NCBI RefSeq assembly: GCF_963675905.1
Contig: NZ_OY780936.1
Location: 1,435,946 to 1,499,945, forward strand
Reading direction: 5' to 3'
Length of the DNA stretch: 64,000 nucleotides
Origin: an uncultured Bacteroides sp.
Lineage (GTDB): Bacteria; Bacteroidota; Bacteroidia; Bacteroidales; Bacteroidaceae
Positions 54,195 to 63,740 of the stretch are shown piece by piece. The position numbers were made by a program, and so were the translations under genes. Each line of letters starts with the position of its first letter. The first letter of the stretch is position 1. The notes under the pieces were generated by a model, which ran no database searches, was not told the origin of the DNA, and was given only the letters and a program-made list of their open reading frames with translations.

Positions 54195-56588
54195 AGCCTT
54201 CTTCTTTTATCTTTTCTGCTGCCTGCATTGTAAGTTGCTTTCCGGTAGCAATAACTTTGTCCACTGCATTCCGTACTTTTTCGTCCTTTATTCCATCTCC
54301 TTCAGCAAGCATCTTACATAATTCTCTCAATGGAATATCTGCTCGTACGATTTCCCATAATGGGAGCAAGTGGTGTACAAGCAAGGTGGTTGCAGGATGA
54401 TCTTCCTTTTCCACACTTTCAGTGAGCGTTTGCATATCCTTTTCCGTCTCGCGAATCAGCAGTTCGAGCATCTCTTTTCCGTTTTGTTCACTGGAAAGTA
54501 ATTCGGAAAAATTTGCTTTTAAACTGGATTTATTCCCAAGTTTCCCGACGCAACTTTGTACTGCAGATAATAGTTCAGTAATAGAAAAGGGCTTATACAA
54601 GTAACCGTCAAATCCAGCCTTCACGAAATCTGCCTCCCCGCAATCGGCACGGGCAGTCACGGCAAGTACCGGTATTGTTCTTGAATTACCAATATAAGAT
54701 GTTCGCAGTAATTCCAGTAGATCAAATCCGCTCATTCTTGGCATTCGTATGTCCGTAATAAGCAGGTCATACTCCTGTTCTCGTATCTTCTCTGTTAACT
54801 CTTGTACGTCTAGACTTATGTCACACTGTAGCCGAGAACGAATCAGCATATCCCTTGTCAGTGCGAGTAATACAGCATCATCGTCGATAGCTAGAATTCG
54901 CAATCCTGAAGGTAAGTTGTAGGATGTTGTAACTTCTTGTGTGAAGTGTTGTTCTTCCGTGATAGGTAAAGGTATTAGAACAGTGAAAGTGCTACCTTTA
55001 CCATGCACACTTTGTACCTCAATCTTACCATTCAGTAACGCAGTAAACCCCTGAGTAATGGCTAGTCCCAACCCAAAGCCTTCCCGGGTTTCGGCGTTTT
55101 CCAACCGCTCGAAAGGTTTGAAAATACGTGAGATCTGTTCTGATGTCATACCTGTGCCGGTGTCAGAAACTTCAATTGTCAACGTTTCTTCCTTATAACA
55201 CAGCCGCAATCGCACCTCACCTTTTGGCGTAAATTTGACTGCATTCGAAAGCAAATTTCGTGCTATTTGAATGAGTCGTTCCCGATCGCCCGTCACCACT
55301 GCATCCCCACCGATACATTCAGTGCTGAATACCAATCTGGCTTTATGAGTAATCACGTTAAACTCTGCAGTCAGTATGTCCGCTAGACTTTTTAGCTGGA
55401 ACGGTTCACAGTTGGGTTGTTCCTTTCCAGTATCCAGTCGATAGAAGTTGAGTAGGGTATTCAGCAGGATGGTCATACTGTCAGAAGATTGAAGGATAGT
55501 TTCACACAATTGGGTACGTTTTTCTTTGTAGTGTTCGTTAATCAACAGTTCTGTGCATCCACGGATGGCGGTAAGTGGCGCACGTAAATCGTGGCTCACG
55601 GTTAGCATCATATTTTTACGGCTACGAAGTAGCTCCTCGTTTTTGTGGTTTAGTTTTTCCAACTCTATCCGGTAGCGATATCTATCCTTTAGGTCATGAC
55701 GCAGGATAAGGTAGAGTACGATGGCAAGTAGTGTAGCACCGATCCCCAGGCTGGAAACAAGCTGAAAGGCTTTTTCCTGTCCGAGTAGATAAGCCTCTGT
55801 CTTTTCCTTCATTTGCGCCTGTTCAATGATATTGAACTCTGTAATCAAACGGTTGATTTCGCTATTCAGATAAGCACTTTGTTTGTTCAAACCATCCATG
55901 TGGGCAAACAACCTTTTATTTTGTTTATCGTGAGTAAGTCGTATCTCATCCGTTAGAGAGCGAAGTAAAGAATCGGAACGAGATTGATTATTTTGCAGAA
56001 TAGCTTCATTTTCCGTTTCTGTATGGGAACGGATTTTTTCTTGTTTCGGAATAGACCAAAAAAGCCACCGCTCTTTTTCTCGCTTTTTCCATAGTTATCC
56101 CCAATCTGTTCCGCAAGCTGTCGCCTATCTTGTTTAGCTTGTTGGATTATGTCGGGCATACGCTTATTTAATAATTCATGGGTGGTCTGCAATTTCTTCA
56201 AATCTTTTACGATGGCAAGAGTCTTGGCATTTTTTGCTGAAAATAGAGTTAAAATAGAAGTAAGACGGTTACGCTGGCTTTTGTCCATCATGTGTTTTTG
56301 CAGTTCTTGTAATAACTCAGTGACCTTATTCTGTTTTTCCGTGTAAACAGTAATGTCTTTTTCGTTCCATGCAATCACCCGTTCGCTCAGTTGGGCAATC
56401 TCGAGTATTTGTAAAGTGATAACCTCGACCTGTTCCCGCTGTGCCAATGCTTTTTCTACACGTTTGTCTATGATTGATAGTTGTCGGTTTTCTCGGTAGA
56501 TAAACGTAAGAAGAATAAGGAAGAGTAGTACGAGTGTTACATAGCCCGTGATAATCTTCAATTTTAAAGGGAGTAATGAAGAAGTCAT
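54187..56588 (-). pseudogene. rteA: RteA-like hybrid sensor kinase, frameshifted
   Basis: This is a split gene. The N-terminal part (MTSSLLPLKLKIITGYV..., ATG 56588, one membrane segment and a coiled sensor region) reads in one frame until about 56050, then goes out of frame and stops at 55953. The C-terminal part, open to 54187, carries a second membrane segment, HisKA (VSHDLRAPLTAI), ATPase (NLLSNAVKF; GFGLGLAI), a receiver (ILAIDDDAVL; DIRMPRMSG) and an Hpt-like end. The join lies at the 22-bp unit at 56028-56049. The span is 2402 bp; adding 22 bp gives 808 codons in frame. I infer loss of one copy of a tandem 22-bp repeat. Confidence 0.8.
56028..56049 (-). repeat. 22-bp unit at the RteA frameshift
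   Basis: On the minus strand this unit starts CCGAAACAAGAAAAAATCCG. In the upstream frame it reads RNKKKSV, in the downstream frame PKQEKIR. The intact protein as I remember it contains both readings in series, which needs two tandem copies. Only one copy is present here. Confidence 0.6.
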
Positions 56589-56639
56589 AAGCAGGTATTT
56601 AGGGTGCGTTGAAAACACAAAGGAAATTTAGCCATAAAT

Positions 56640-57011
56640 TCAGTATCTTTTCAGCCAATCCACTGCAGGCTCTAGATCTTTAAACATCTTCGTTTTAATT
56701 CCATTATTAGTCCACGTTGTTTCAACAAAATGAAAGAAATCTTCATTTTTATCATTTGCAATAAGCGCTGTAGGAATTCTTCTGAACAAGGTATTTATTT
56801 TGTCCAAATGAGTTGCAAACCAAAAATACGCTTCACCCATACCTATGGTTACAGTTGTATGCGAGAAATCAAAAATTATTTTATAATTGAGATTTAATGC
56901 TAACATGCAAACTTCTATATCCAGTTTTGCAAAGTTCGATGTATTTACATCGCCAACAATAATCACAATAATAGTTTTACTGATATCGTTTACGCTATGT
57001 GAGTGTTCCAT
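56640..57011 (-). CDS. STAS/SpoIIAA-like small protein
   Basis: This 123-aa cytoplasmic protein fits the SpoIIAA-like (STAS-type) fold: a central YKIIFDFSHTTVTIGMGEAY strand-helix pair (quoted as IIFDFSHTTVTIG), RRIPTALIANDKNEDF, TTWTNNGIKTKMFKDLEPAVDWL at the C-terminus (quoted as NNGIKTKMFKDLEPAVDWL). Such proteins occur widely in Bacteroidetes with unknown roles. It is 86 bp downstream of the GH3 gene on the same strand and next to the RteA relic, so it could belong to either unit. Confidence 0.65.
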   Translation of the reverse strand: MEHSHSVNDISKTIIVIIVGDVNTSNFAKLDIEVCMLALNLNYKIIFDFSHTTVTIGMGEAYFWFATHLDKINTLFRRIPTALIANDKNEDFFHFVETTWTNNGIKTKMFKDLEPAVDWLKRY

Positions 57012-57097
57012 CGTCTTATATATGAAGTGATTTGCAATTAGCTATTTACTTTGAGCAACCTCACTCAAAGTTCTATCTTTATTAATAAACATCAAAT

Positions 57098-59314
57098 TTA
57101 TTGTACATTTACTACTACTTTCCCTTTAATGTTACGCGATGAGCTACCCAGCAATAGCGAGTAATTCCCGGATTCTACTTCCCAGTCATGTTTTGTTTCG
57201 TTGTAAAATGCAAAACTGCTCACCGGGAATTCAATAGTTACGTTTTTGCTTTCACCTGCTTTCAGGAATACTTTTTTGAATGCTTTCAACTCTTTTGAAG
57301 CACGGGTTACTGCAGATTTTGATTTACTTACATAAAGTTGGGCTGTTTCAGCGCCATCAAATTTACCTGTATTGGTTAGGGTAAAGGATACTTTTACTGA
57401 GCCATTGGCATTCACCGGCGTATTGTCAACTGTTGGTTTTGAGTATGCGAAAGAGGTATAACTCAAACCGTAGCCAAATGGGAAGAGCGGGTCGATCTTT
57501 TTGGTGTCCAACCAACGGTATCCCACCAAAATATCTTCTTTGTAATATACATTTACGCTATCGCCCGGGTAGCAAAGTTTATCAAATGCATGAGCGCCAA
57601 TATCGGTAAGTTTTTTAGGAAAAGAGAATGGTAATTTCCCAGAAGGATTTACATCGCCCGAAACAATATCAGCAATGGCGTTTCCGGCTTCTGAGCCCAA
57701 ATACCATGTCTGTACTACTGCCGGAATTTTAGAAAGCCAGGGCATATCAACAGCATTGCCACTCAATAAGACAACCACTATGTTTTTATTCACTTTCTGA
57801 ATTGATTCTATCAATTTATCCTCATCAAAGGGCAAACTAAGCGATTTTCGGTCGCCACTTTCACAATCCTGATAATAGTTTTTATTTAGTCCACCAACAA
57901 AAAACACCAAATCGGCAGTTTTAGCAAGTTCGACAGCTGCATGCAACAAAGAATCAGCATTTAATTTCGAAGCTTCTTCCCGACCATAAAGTGATGGCCC
58001 GGAAGCATAGCCCATACTATAATGCACACGATTCTTTCCATATTTATTTATTAAGCCTTGCAAGGGAGAAATCTCATAAGCCGCTTTCAATGAAGTAGAA
58101 CCACCTCCAACAATCATGCTTCGTGTTGCATTTTCGCCAATCACTGCAATTTTTTGAAATTTACCTTCAGTTATCGGTAGGATATTTTTCTCATTTTTCA
58201 ATAACACGATTGCTTCCTGGGCAATTTTGCGTGCTGCTGCACTGTGTTCGGGCGAAACAAACTTTCCGAAAGGACGGTTGGCACACATGGTAGTGCGAAA
58301 AATCAGACGTAAAATCCGGCGTGCTTTGTCGTCAAGTTTAGCCATCTCATACTTTCCTTCTTTTAGTCCTTTCAGGAATGGATTGGCTAAATAATAGCTT
58401 GAAAATGGAAAATGTCCCTGAGTTGTTAACCCATTGGTATATGTTCCCATTTCAATATCAAGTCCGTTATTTACAGCTTCATCGGTGCTATGAACTCCAC
58501 CCCAGTCGCTCACCACCACACCATCGAATTTCCAGTCGTGTTTCAGAATTTTATTCAACAACAAATCGCTATGACAACAATGTTCACCTCTGAATTTATT
58601 GTATGCACCCATGATAGACCATGCTTTTCCCTCCTGGACTGCCGCTTTGAATGCAGGCAGATAAATCTCATATAAAGCTCTCTCGCTTAGATTTACGTTG
58701 ATTTCGCCACGGCTGATCTCCTGATTATTCAGGGCGAAATGTTTCACACAAGCAGCCACACCATTGGATTGTACTCCCTGAATATAAGGCACAACCATAC
58801 GGGAAGCCAGATAAGGATCTTCTCCCATATATTCAAAGTTACGACCATTCAGCGGGCTGCGATAGATATTCACGCCCGGAGCCAACAAAATTGCTTTCCC
58901 GCGATGGCGCGCTTCTTCACCTATCGATTTACCAAAAAGCAGTGCTATTTCGGGATTAAAAGTAGCGGCCAATGCAGTAAGTGCCGGAAAAGCTGTACAT
59001 GAATCGTTTGTCCACTGAGCACTACTCCATTCATCCCACAGTTTTTCATCGCTTACTACGTGCGAACCATCTGATGACCACACATCTGGAATTCCCAGAC
59101 GGGCAACACCATTAGAACTAAATTTTGATTGCGCATGGCACATTGCCACTTTCTCTTCGGTGGTCAGTAACGAAAGTGCATTTTCAACTCGTTCTTCAAT
59201 TGGTTTTGTTACATCAAGATAAACAGGAATTCCTTGCTGTGTTACAGGTAATTCCGGTTTAGTTGACAATGAAAACATCATAACAAACCCAACGACAAAA
59301 AACAACTTTTTCAT
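57098..59314 (-). CDS. GH3 beta-glucosidase/beta-xylosidase
   Basis: This 738-aa enzyme starts with a signal peptide (MKKLFFVVGFVMMFSLS). The GH3 N-terminal barrel has the nucleophile in VVVSDWGG near residue 269 and the substrate motif CVKHFALNNQE. A GH3 C-terminal domain and a fibronectin-III-like domain (FTLTNTGKFDGAETAQLYV, shown in part) follow. It should remove terminal glucose or xylose from oligosaccharides in the periplasm. It is the last enzyme of the GH31-GH43-GH3 unit, 18 bp after GH43. Confidence 0.93.
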   Translation of the reverse strand: MKKLFFVVGFVMMFSLSTKPELPVTQQGIPVYLDVTKPIEERVENALSLLTTEEKVAMCHAQSKFSSNGVARLGIPDVWSSDGSHVVSDEKLWDEWSSAQWTNDSCTAFPALTALAATFNPEIALLFGKSIGEEARHRGKAILLAPGVNIYRSPLNGRNFEYMGEDPYLASRMVVPYIQGVQSNGVAACVKHFALNNQEISRGEINVNLSERALYEIYLPAFKAAVQEGKAWSIMGAYNKFRGEHCCHSDLLLNKILKHDWKFDGVVVSDWGGVHSTDEAVNNGLDIEMGTYTNGLTTQGHFPFSSYYLANPFLKGLKEGKYEMAKLDDKARRILRLIFRTTMCANRPFGKFVSPEHSAAARKIAQEAIVLLKNEKNILPITEGKFQKIAVIGENATRSMIVGGGSTSLKAAYEISPLQGLINKYGKNRVHYSMGYASGPSLYGREEASKLNADSLLHAAVELAKTADLVFFVGGLNKNYYQDCESGDRKSLSLPFDEDKLIESIQKVNKNIVVVLLSGNAVDMPWLSKIPAVVQTWYLGSEAGNAIADIVSGDVNPSGKLPFSFPKKLTDIGAHAFDKLCYPGDSVNVYYKEDILVGYRWLDTKKIDPLFPFGYGLSYTSFAYSKPTVDNTPVNANGSVKVSFTLTNTGKFDGAETAQLYVSKSKSAVTRASKELKAFKKVFLKAGESKNVTIEFPVSSFAFYNETKHDWEVESGNYSLLLGSSSRNIKGKVVVNVQ

Positions 59315-59332
59315 AAACTTTAAATCCAGTCT

Positions 59333-60868
59333 TTAATAATTTTCAAACCCAATTTGTTGTACAGCTTCGTATTTAAAATTTTTAAAGCTTACTATTCCGT
59401 TTCCTATGGCACATAATCCAATCCGAAGACTGATAAATCCACTTAATGCATTGTGATTGAGTGATGAAACTTCAACAGAGCTTCCGCCTTTTATCCAGTT
59501 CTTTCCATCAGTGCTATAATACATATCCACTGTATTTTCAATATTTCTCAGTCGAAGAAAAACATGTCGGTTAATCACATTCGGATTAGATGAAAAGTGC
59601 CATCCACGCATATTGGTTATTACATCATTGCTATTTGCCAATATGCCTGAATTTGCACTATTGTTGTAAAATAGCACCAACCCTCCAGTTGCTTCACCTT
59701 CAATTGTCATTTCAACTTCGGCAGTATATGAATGGTCGGACGGTACACACAGCAATGGTGAACAATTACCGGTAAAACCACCTTTCCCTTTAATATCAAG
59801 TGAATTCCCTGAAAAGTGAAACCTTGTAGTATCATATTCCTGAAAAAATTTCCATTGTAATCCCAGGGATTTACCTGTGAAGGAATCGCTGAGGGAGAAG
59901 GTTGATTTTTCAACAGTTTTAAAAGGTTTTTTGATAGGCTTTTCAGTATCAATTTTCTTTGGAATTCTGAACCAGTCATCACTCGTCCATTCAATTGGCT
60001 GTAGCAATGTTTGACGACCATTGTTCAGATAATCTTTTTCATAAGCATGAAAAATCATCCACCAATTCCCGTTCACGTCATCAATCAGCGTACCATGACC
60101 TTTCGACCACCATTGTTCTGATTTGCTTTTTGTTCGGATAATTGGGTTATAGGGTGAGTTTTCCCACGGACCAAAAGGAGATTTTGAACGGGCCGATATA
60201 ATCATGTGACCCGTTGGAGGTCCTGCTGTACCACCTTGGGCAACAGTAAGGTAATAATACTCTCCACGTTTGGTCACTTTTGGTCCTTCGAGTGCAAAAA
60301 GTTCTATCGACCAATCTTTAGGAATTGGCCAGCCAGCGTAAGCATGTTTCACTTCACCCGCAACAGAAAGTCCATCGTCGGTCAGAGGCACATAACTTCC
60401 ACTGTTGAGATACAGAAAACGTTTGCCATTAGAATCGGTAAAGTGCCCGGGATCAATCCCTTCCACTTTCAGTTCAACCGGCTCGCTCCAGGGGCCTTCT
60501 ATTGAATTGGCGCTTACCACATAATTTTTATCGCTTGCCGGAAAATAGATATAATATCTTCCATTACATTTGGTAATATCAGGAGCCCAAACCGAACCAA
60601 CATTTTTGTACAAGGCGTTGGTAACGGGTGTCCAGTTTATCATGTCTTTTGATTTCCAAATCAATAAACCGGGATAATACTCAAAAGACGAATGCACGAT
60701 GTAGTATGTATCACCTTCACGTATAATGCTTGGATCAGGGTAATCGCCGGAAAAAATCGGGTTTGAGTAATAATTCCCTTTAGTCAGTTTGTTTTGCTTT
60801 TGAGCTATGGAACCCAAAGCAAAGGAAAGCAAAAGAGAGATAATAATATATTTATTTTTCAAAAGCAT
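59333..60868 (-). CDS. GH43 glycoside hydrolase (arabinofuranosidase/xylosidase type)
   Basis: This 511-aa protein has a signal peptide ending in SIAQK, a five-blade GH43 propeller (about residues 35-310) and a C-terminal concanavalin-like domain (about 325-505; LQWKFFQEYDTTRFHF, GGLVLFYNNSAN). Catalytic residues are visible as YPDPSII (general base Asp), VWAPDITK (pKa-modulating Asp) and ALEGPKV (general acid Glu). The architecture is common to alpha-L-arabinofuranosidases and beta-xylosidases. It lies 4 bp after GH31 and 18 bp before GH3, clearly in one operon. Confidence 0.93.
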   Translation of the reverse strand: MLLKNKYIIISLLLSFALGSIAQKQNKLTKGNYYSNPIFSGDYPDPSIIREGDTYYIVHSSFEYYPGLLIWKSKDMINWTPVTNALYKNVGSVWAPDITKCNGRYYIYFPASDKNYVVSANSIEGPWSEPVELKVEGIDPGHFTDSNGKRFLYLNSGSYVPLTDDGLSVAGEVKHAYAGWPIPKDWSIELFALEGPKVTKRGEYYYLTVAQGGTAGPPTGHMIISARSKSPFGPWENSPYNPIIRTKSKSEQWWSKGHGTLIDDVNGNWWMIFHAYEKDYLNNGRQTLLQPIEWTSDDWFRIPKKIDTEKPIKKPFKTVEKSTFSLSDSFTGKSLGLQWKFFQEYDTTRFHFSGNSLDIKGKGGFTGNCSPLLCVPSDHSYTAEVEMTIEGEATGGLVLFYNNSANSGILANSNDVITNMRGWHFSSNPNVINRHVFLRLRNIENTVDMYYSTDGKNWIKGGSSVEVSSLNHNALSGFISLRIGLCAIGNGIVSFKNFKYEAVQQIGFENY

Positions 60869-60872
60869 ATTT

Positions 60873-63698
60873 CTATAATTTCACTACAGTTTTAGAGCCA
60901 TTATAATGCACAACTTTTACATCTGTACCATTTTTCCCGATTAATTTCACTCTGAAAACACGATTGTAAAGCAAGCCTGTAAATTCACCTTCGCGTTTAC
61001 CAATAATCAGCGAACCTTCGGCATCGTTATAATCGAAAGTTATGGTTGAGTAATAGCCTTTTTCGTAATTGTAATTTACTCCTTCATCTTCGTACAAACT
61101 GAATTTGCCATCTTTTCCGGCATAGACCAATATTTCAATATCATCCGCTTTTTTCTCAGAAGCATATTGTTTCACAGGACCAACAGGAAGAATACTTCCG
61201 GCAGGCACAAAGAGAGGTATATGTTGCAATGGTGCATCTACACTGATTTTTTGTCCACCCTGAATGGTTTTTCCTGTATAGAAATCGTACCAAACTGTTC
61301 CTGTCGGGAAATAGACATCGCGCGTACGGGCTTCGTACTTGTAAACCGGACAAACCATCAACGAAGGACCAAACATAAACTGATCGCCGATTTCATAGGT
61401 GTTTTTATCGTTGGTATAACTCATTACCAATGAACGCATCAAAGTGTAATCGTTGAAGTGAGCCATTCCGTTGAGCGTGTAAATGTAAGGCATCAATTTG
61501 TAGCGCAATTCATCGTAAAATATTAAGCTTTTATACACAGGGTGATTTTCGGGAGCCAGGTTGTACACTTCGCGGTAAGGAAACTGACCATGGCTGCGGA
61601 ATAAAGGAGCAAATGACCCAAATTGAAACCAGCGTAGATTTAACTCGCGCCATTCTTTTAAATCAGCATTTTCCACGCCTGTTTTATCGAATATTTTTTG
61701 ACCATCTTCATATCTTTTTTCCACGCAGAAACCCCCAATATCCATCGTCCAGAATGGCACACCTGACATGGCAAAATTCAGTCCTGCAGATATTTGCGAT
61801 TTTAAATCCTCCCAACGTGTACCAATATCACCACTCCAGGTAGCTGTAGAATATTTTTGTAATCCGGCAAATCCCGAGCGGGTAAGCAGAAATACACGTT
61901 TGTTGTTATCGACCGAACGCTGACCGTTGTAAATGGCATTGGCATTCATCAAAGCATAGGCATTGAAATACTTGTTAGAACTTCCCAAAGCAGTAGGGTG
62001 CATCAGTTTTTTACGATATTCCACACTTGAATTGGAGTAAATATCTGGTTCGGAAGCATCCATCCACCAAGCATCAATTCCTTTTGTAAACAGGTTATCA
62101 TGCATCTGATTCCAGAAAAGTTTACGCGCATCCGGGCTATAAGCATCGTAAAACGATCCAACATAACCGTTTCCTATCCAATCGCGAACAGAATCTTTCA
62201 CTGCCTTCATGTACATCCAGCCTTTATTCTGAAACTGTTTGAAATTATCGGTTGTTTCGTAAAATTTTGGCCAAACCGAAATCATGATATGAGCATTTTG
62301 TTTGTGAACCGAATCAATCATCGCTTTTGCATCAGGAAAACGATCAAGATCAAATTTATGGCTTCCCCATTCTTTTTCAGGCCAATAGCTCCAGTCGAGC
62401 ACGATGTTGTCGATAGGAATATTTCTTTTGCGGTATTCGGCAACAGCTCCAAGCAATTCATCCTGGGTTTTATACCGCTCGCGACTTTGCCAGAAACCCA
62501 TAGCCCAATCGGGCATAATGCTGGCTTTTCCGGTTAGCGTGCGATAACCGCTGATAACGTCGTCCATGCTGTTCCCACTCACAAAATAATAATCCAGCTT
62601 GTCTCCCATTTCAGACCAAAAAGAGATATTGCCATTTTTCTCGATAGATGACAAGTTACGGGCTTTCAAACCTATGTACGAAACACCACCATCGGGCTTC
62701 CATTCCAGTTTGATTTTTGCAGGTTTACCTTTAACGAGCGGAAAACGGAAACGATAGGTATTCGGATTCCATGAGGTTCGCCATCTTTCGGGAACAATTA
62801 ACGAATCGTTGATATAAACTTTGGTGTAACCTGCGTAATATAAATTGAATTTGTAAATATCAGTTTGATTGGCAATTATAGATCCTTCCCAAATGATTGA
62901 AGCCCCACTGAAATTAAAGTTCTCAGGGAATTTTTTCGTTGTTTCGATAAATTCGTAATCAATCTGACTTTCGTTTCGGGTAAAGGTAGAGCCATCTTTT
63001 TGAGTATAAGTAGCTGTAAATGAGCCTTTTTTGCCGGTTTTGTCAAACAGGAAAAACTGACTATCGAGGTTTTCATACGGACGAGGGTCGCCGTATCTGC
63101 TTTGGGAGTAGTTGTCCCACAAAATGCCATAATTGGCTGTAGATACAATAAAAGGCACCGACACTTTGGTGTTGTATTGAAAAAGTTCTTCACTTTTGTT
63201 TTTGTAGTTGAAATCGTCGGATTGGTGTTGCCCCAAACCATAAATTGCTTCACCATCGGTACCTGCAAATATTTGTTGCATGGTATAGCCTTTATCAGCA
63301 TCGACAGTAAATGGTTTGAAATTTCTTCCATTTTTCATTTCCTGCAACAGCACTTTTCCTTTTTTATCGAAAAAAGTGATTTCTCCGTCTGATAATGTCA
63401 CCTTCACTGTAATTTCAGCAGTAGTAAGTTGCGCGAATTTGTGATTATTGATAACCTGAAAATTGGTTTTGGTTGCTGCATTAGGTAAAACGCAAAGACT
63501 TGCAACAGTTGGAATACTATTGACCGGACTTGCCTCAACGTGTATAATTTTATCGTTGATTACTGAAATGACAATAGTTTTAGCCGCTCCACCCTCAGGA
63601 TTTATTTTCATCCCATTGTCAAGTTTTTGAACCAGCCCTTTAGCAAATAGTTGATTTGCAAGAATAAGGCATACAATAAAAAAAGAAATTCGTTTCAT
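60873..63698 (-). CDS. GH31 alpha-xylosidase-type enzyme with PA14 insert
   Basis: This 941-aa enzyme has a signal peptide (MKRISFFIVCLILANQLFA), an N-terminal galactose-mutarotase-like domain, a PA14-like insertion (about residues 215-360; QTDIYKFNLYYAGYTKVYIND, shown in part), and a GH31 barrel (PDWAMGFWQSRERYKTQ; WWMDASEPD with the nucleophile Asp near residue 547). Two C-terminal beta domains follow. GH31 with a PA14 insert is typical of xyloglucan alpha-xylosidases. It lies 42 bp after the GH42-like gene and 4 bp before GH43. Confidence 0.92.
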   Translation of the reverse strand: MKRISFFIVCLILANQLFAKGLVQKLDNGMKINPEGGAAKTIVISVINDKIIHVEASPVNSIPTVASLCVLPNAATKTNFQVINNHKFAQLTTAEITVKVTLSDGEITFFDKKGKVLLQEMKNGRNFKPFTVDADKGYTMQQIFAGTDGEAIYGLGQHQSDDFNYKNKSEELFQYNTKVSVPFIVSTANYGILWDNYSQSRYGDPRPYENLDSQFFLFDKTGKKGSFTATYTQKDGSTFTRNESQIDYEFIETTKKFPENFNFSGASIIWEGSIIANQTDIYKFNLYYAGYTKVYINDSLIVPERWRTSWNPNTYRFRFPLVKGKPAKIKLEWKPDGGVSYIGLKARNLSSIEKNGNISFWSEMGDKLDYYFVSGNSMDDVISGYRTLTGKASIMPDWAMGFWQSRERYKTQDELLGAVAEYRKRNIPIDNIVLDWSYWPEKEWGSHKFDLDRFPDAKAMIDSVHKQNAHIMISVWPKFYETTDNFKQFQNKGWMYMKAVKDSVRDWIGNGYVGSFYDAYSPDARKLFWNQMHDNLFTKGIDAWWMDASEPDIYSNSSVEYRKKLMHPTALGSSNKYFNAYALMNANAIYNGQRSVDNNKRVFLLTRSGFAGLQKYSTATWSGDIGTRWEDLKSQISAGLNFAMSGVPFWTMDIGGFCVEKRYEDGQKIFDKTGVENADLKEWRELNLRWFQFGSFAPLFRSHGQFPYREVYNLAPENHPVYKSLIFYDELRYKLMPYIYTLNGMAHFNDYTLMRSLVMSYTNDKNTYEIGDQFMFGPSLMVCPVYKYEARTRDVYFPTGTVWYDFYTGKTIQGGQKISVDAPLQHIPLFVPAGSILPVGPVKQYASEKKADDIEILVYAGKDGKFSLYEDEGVNYNYEKGYYSTITFDYNDAEGSLIIGKREGEFTGLLYNRVFRVKLIGKNGTDVKVVHYNGSKTVVKL

Positions 63699-63740
63699 AT
63701 TATGTTGTTTCAGTAATATTCAATAATTTTAAATGTCATA

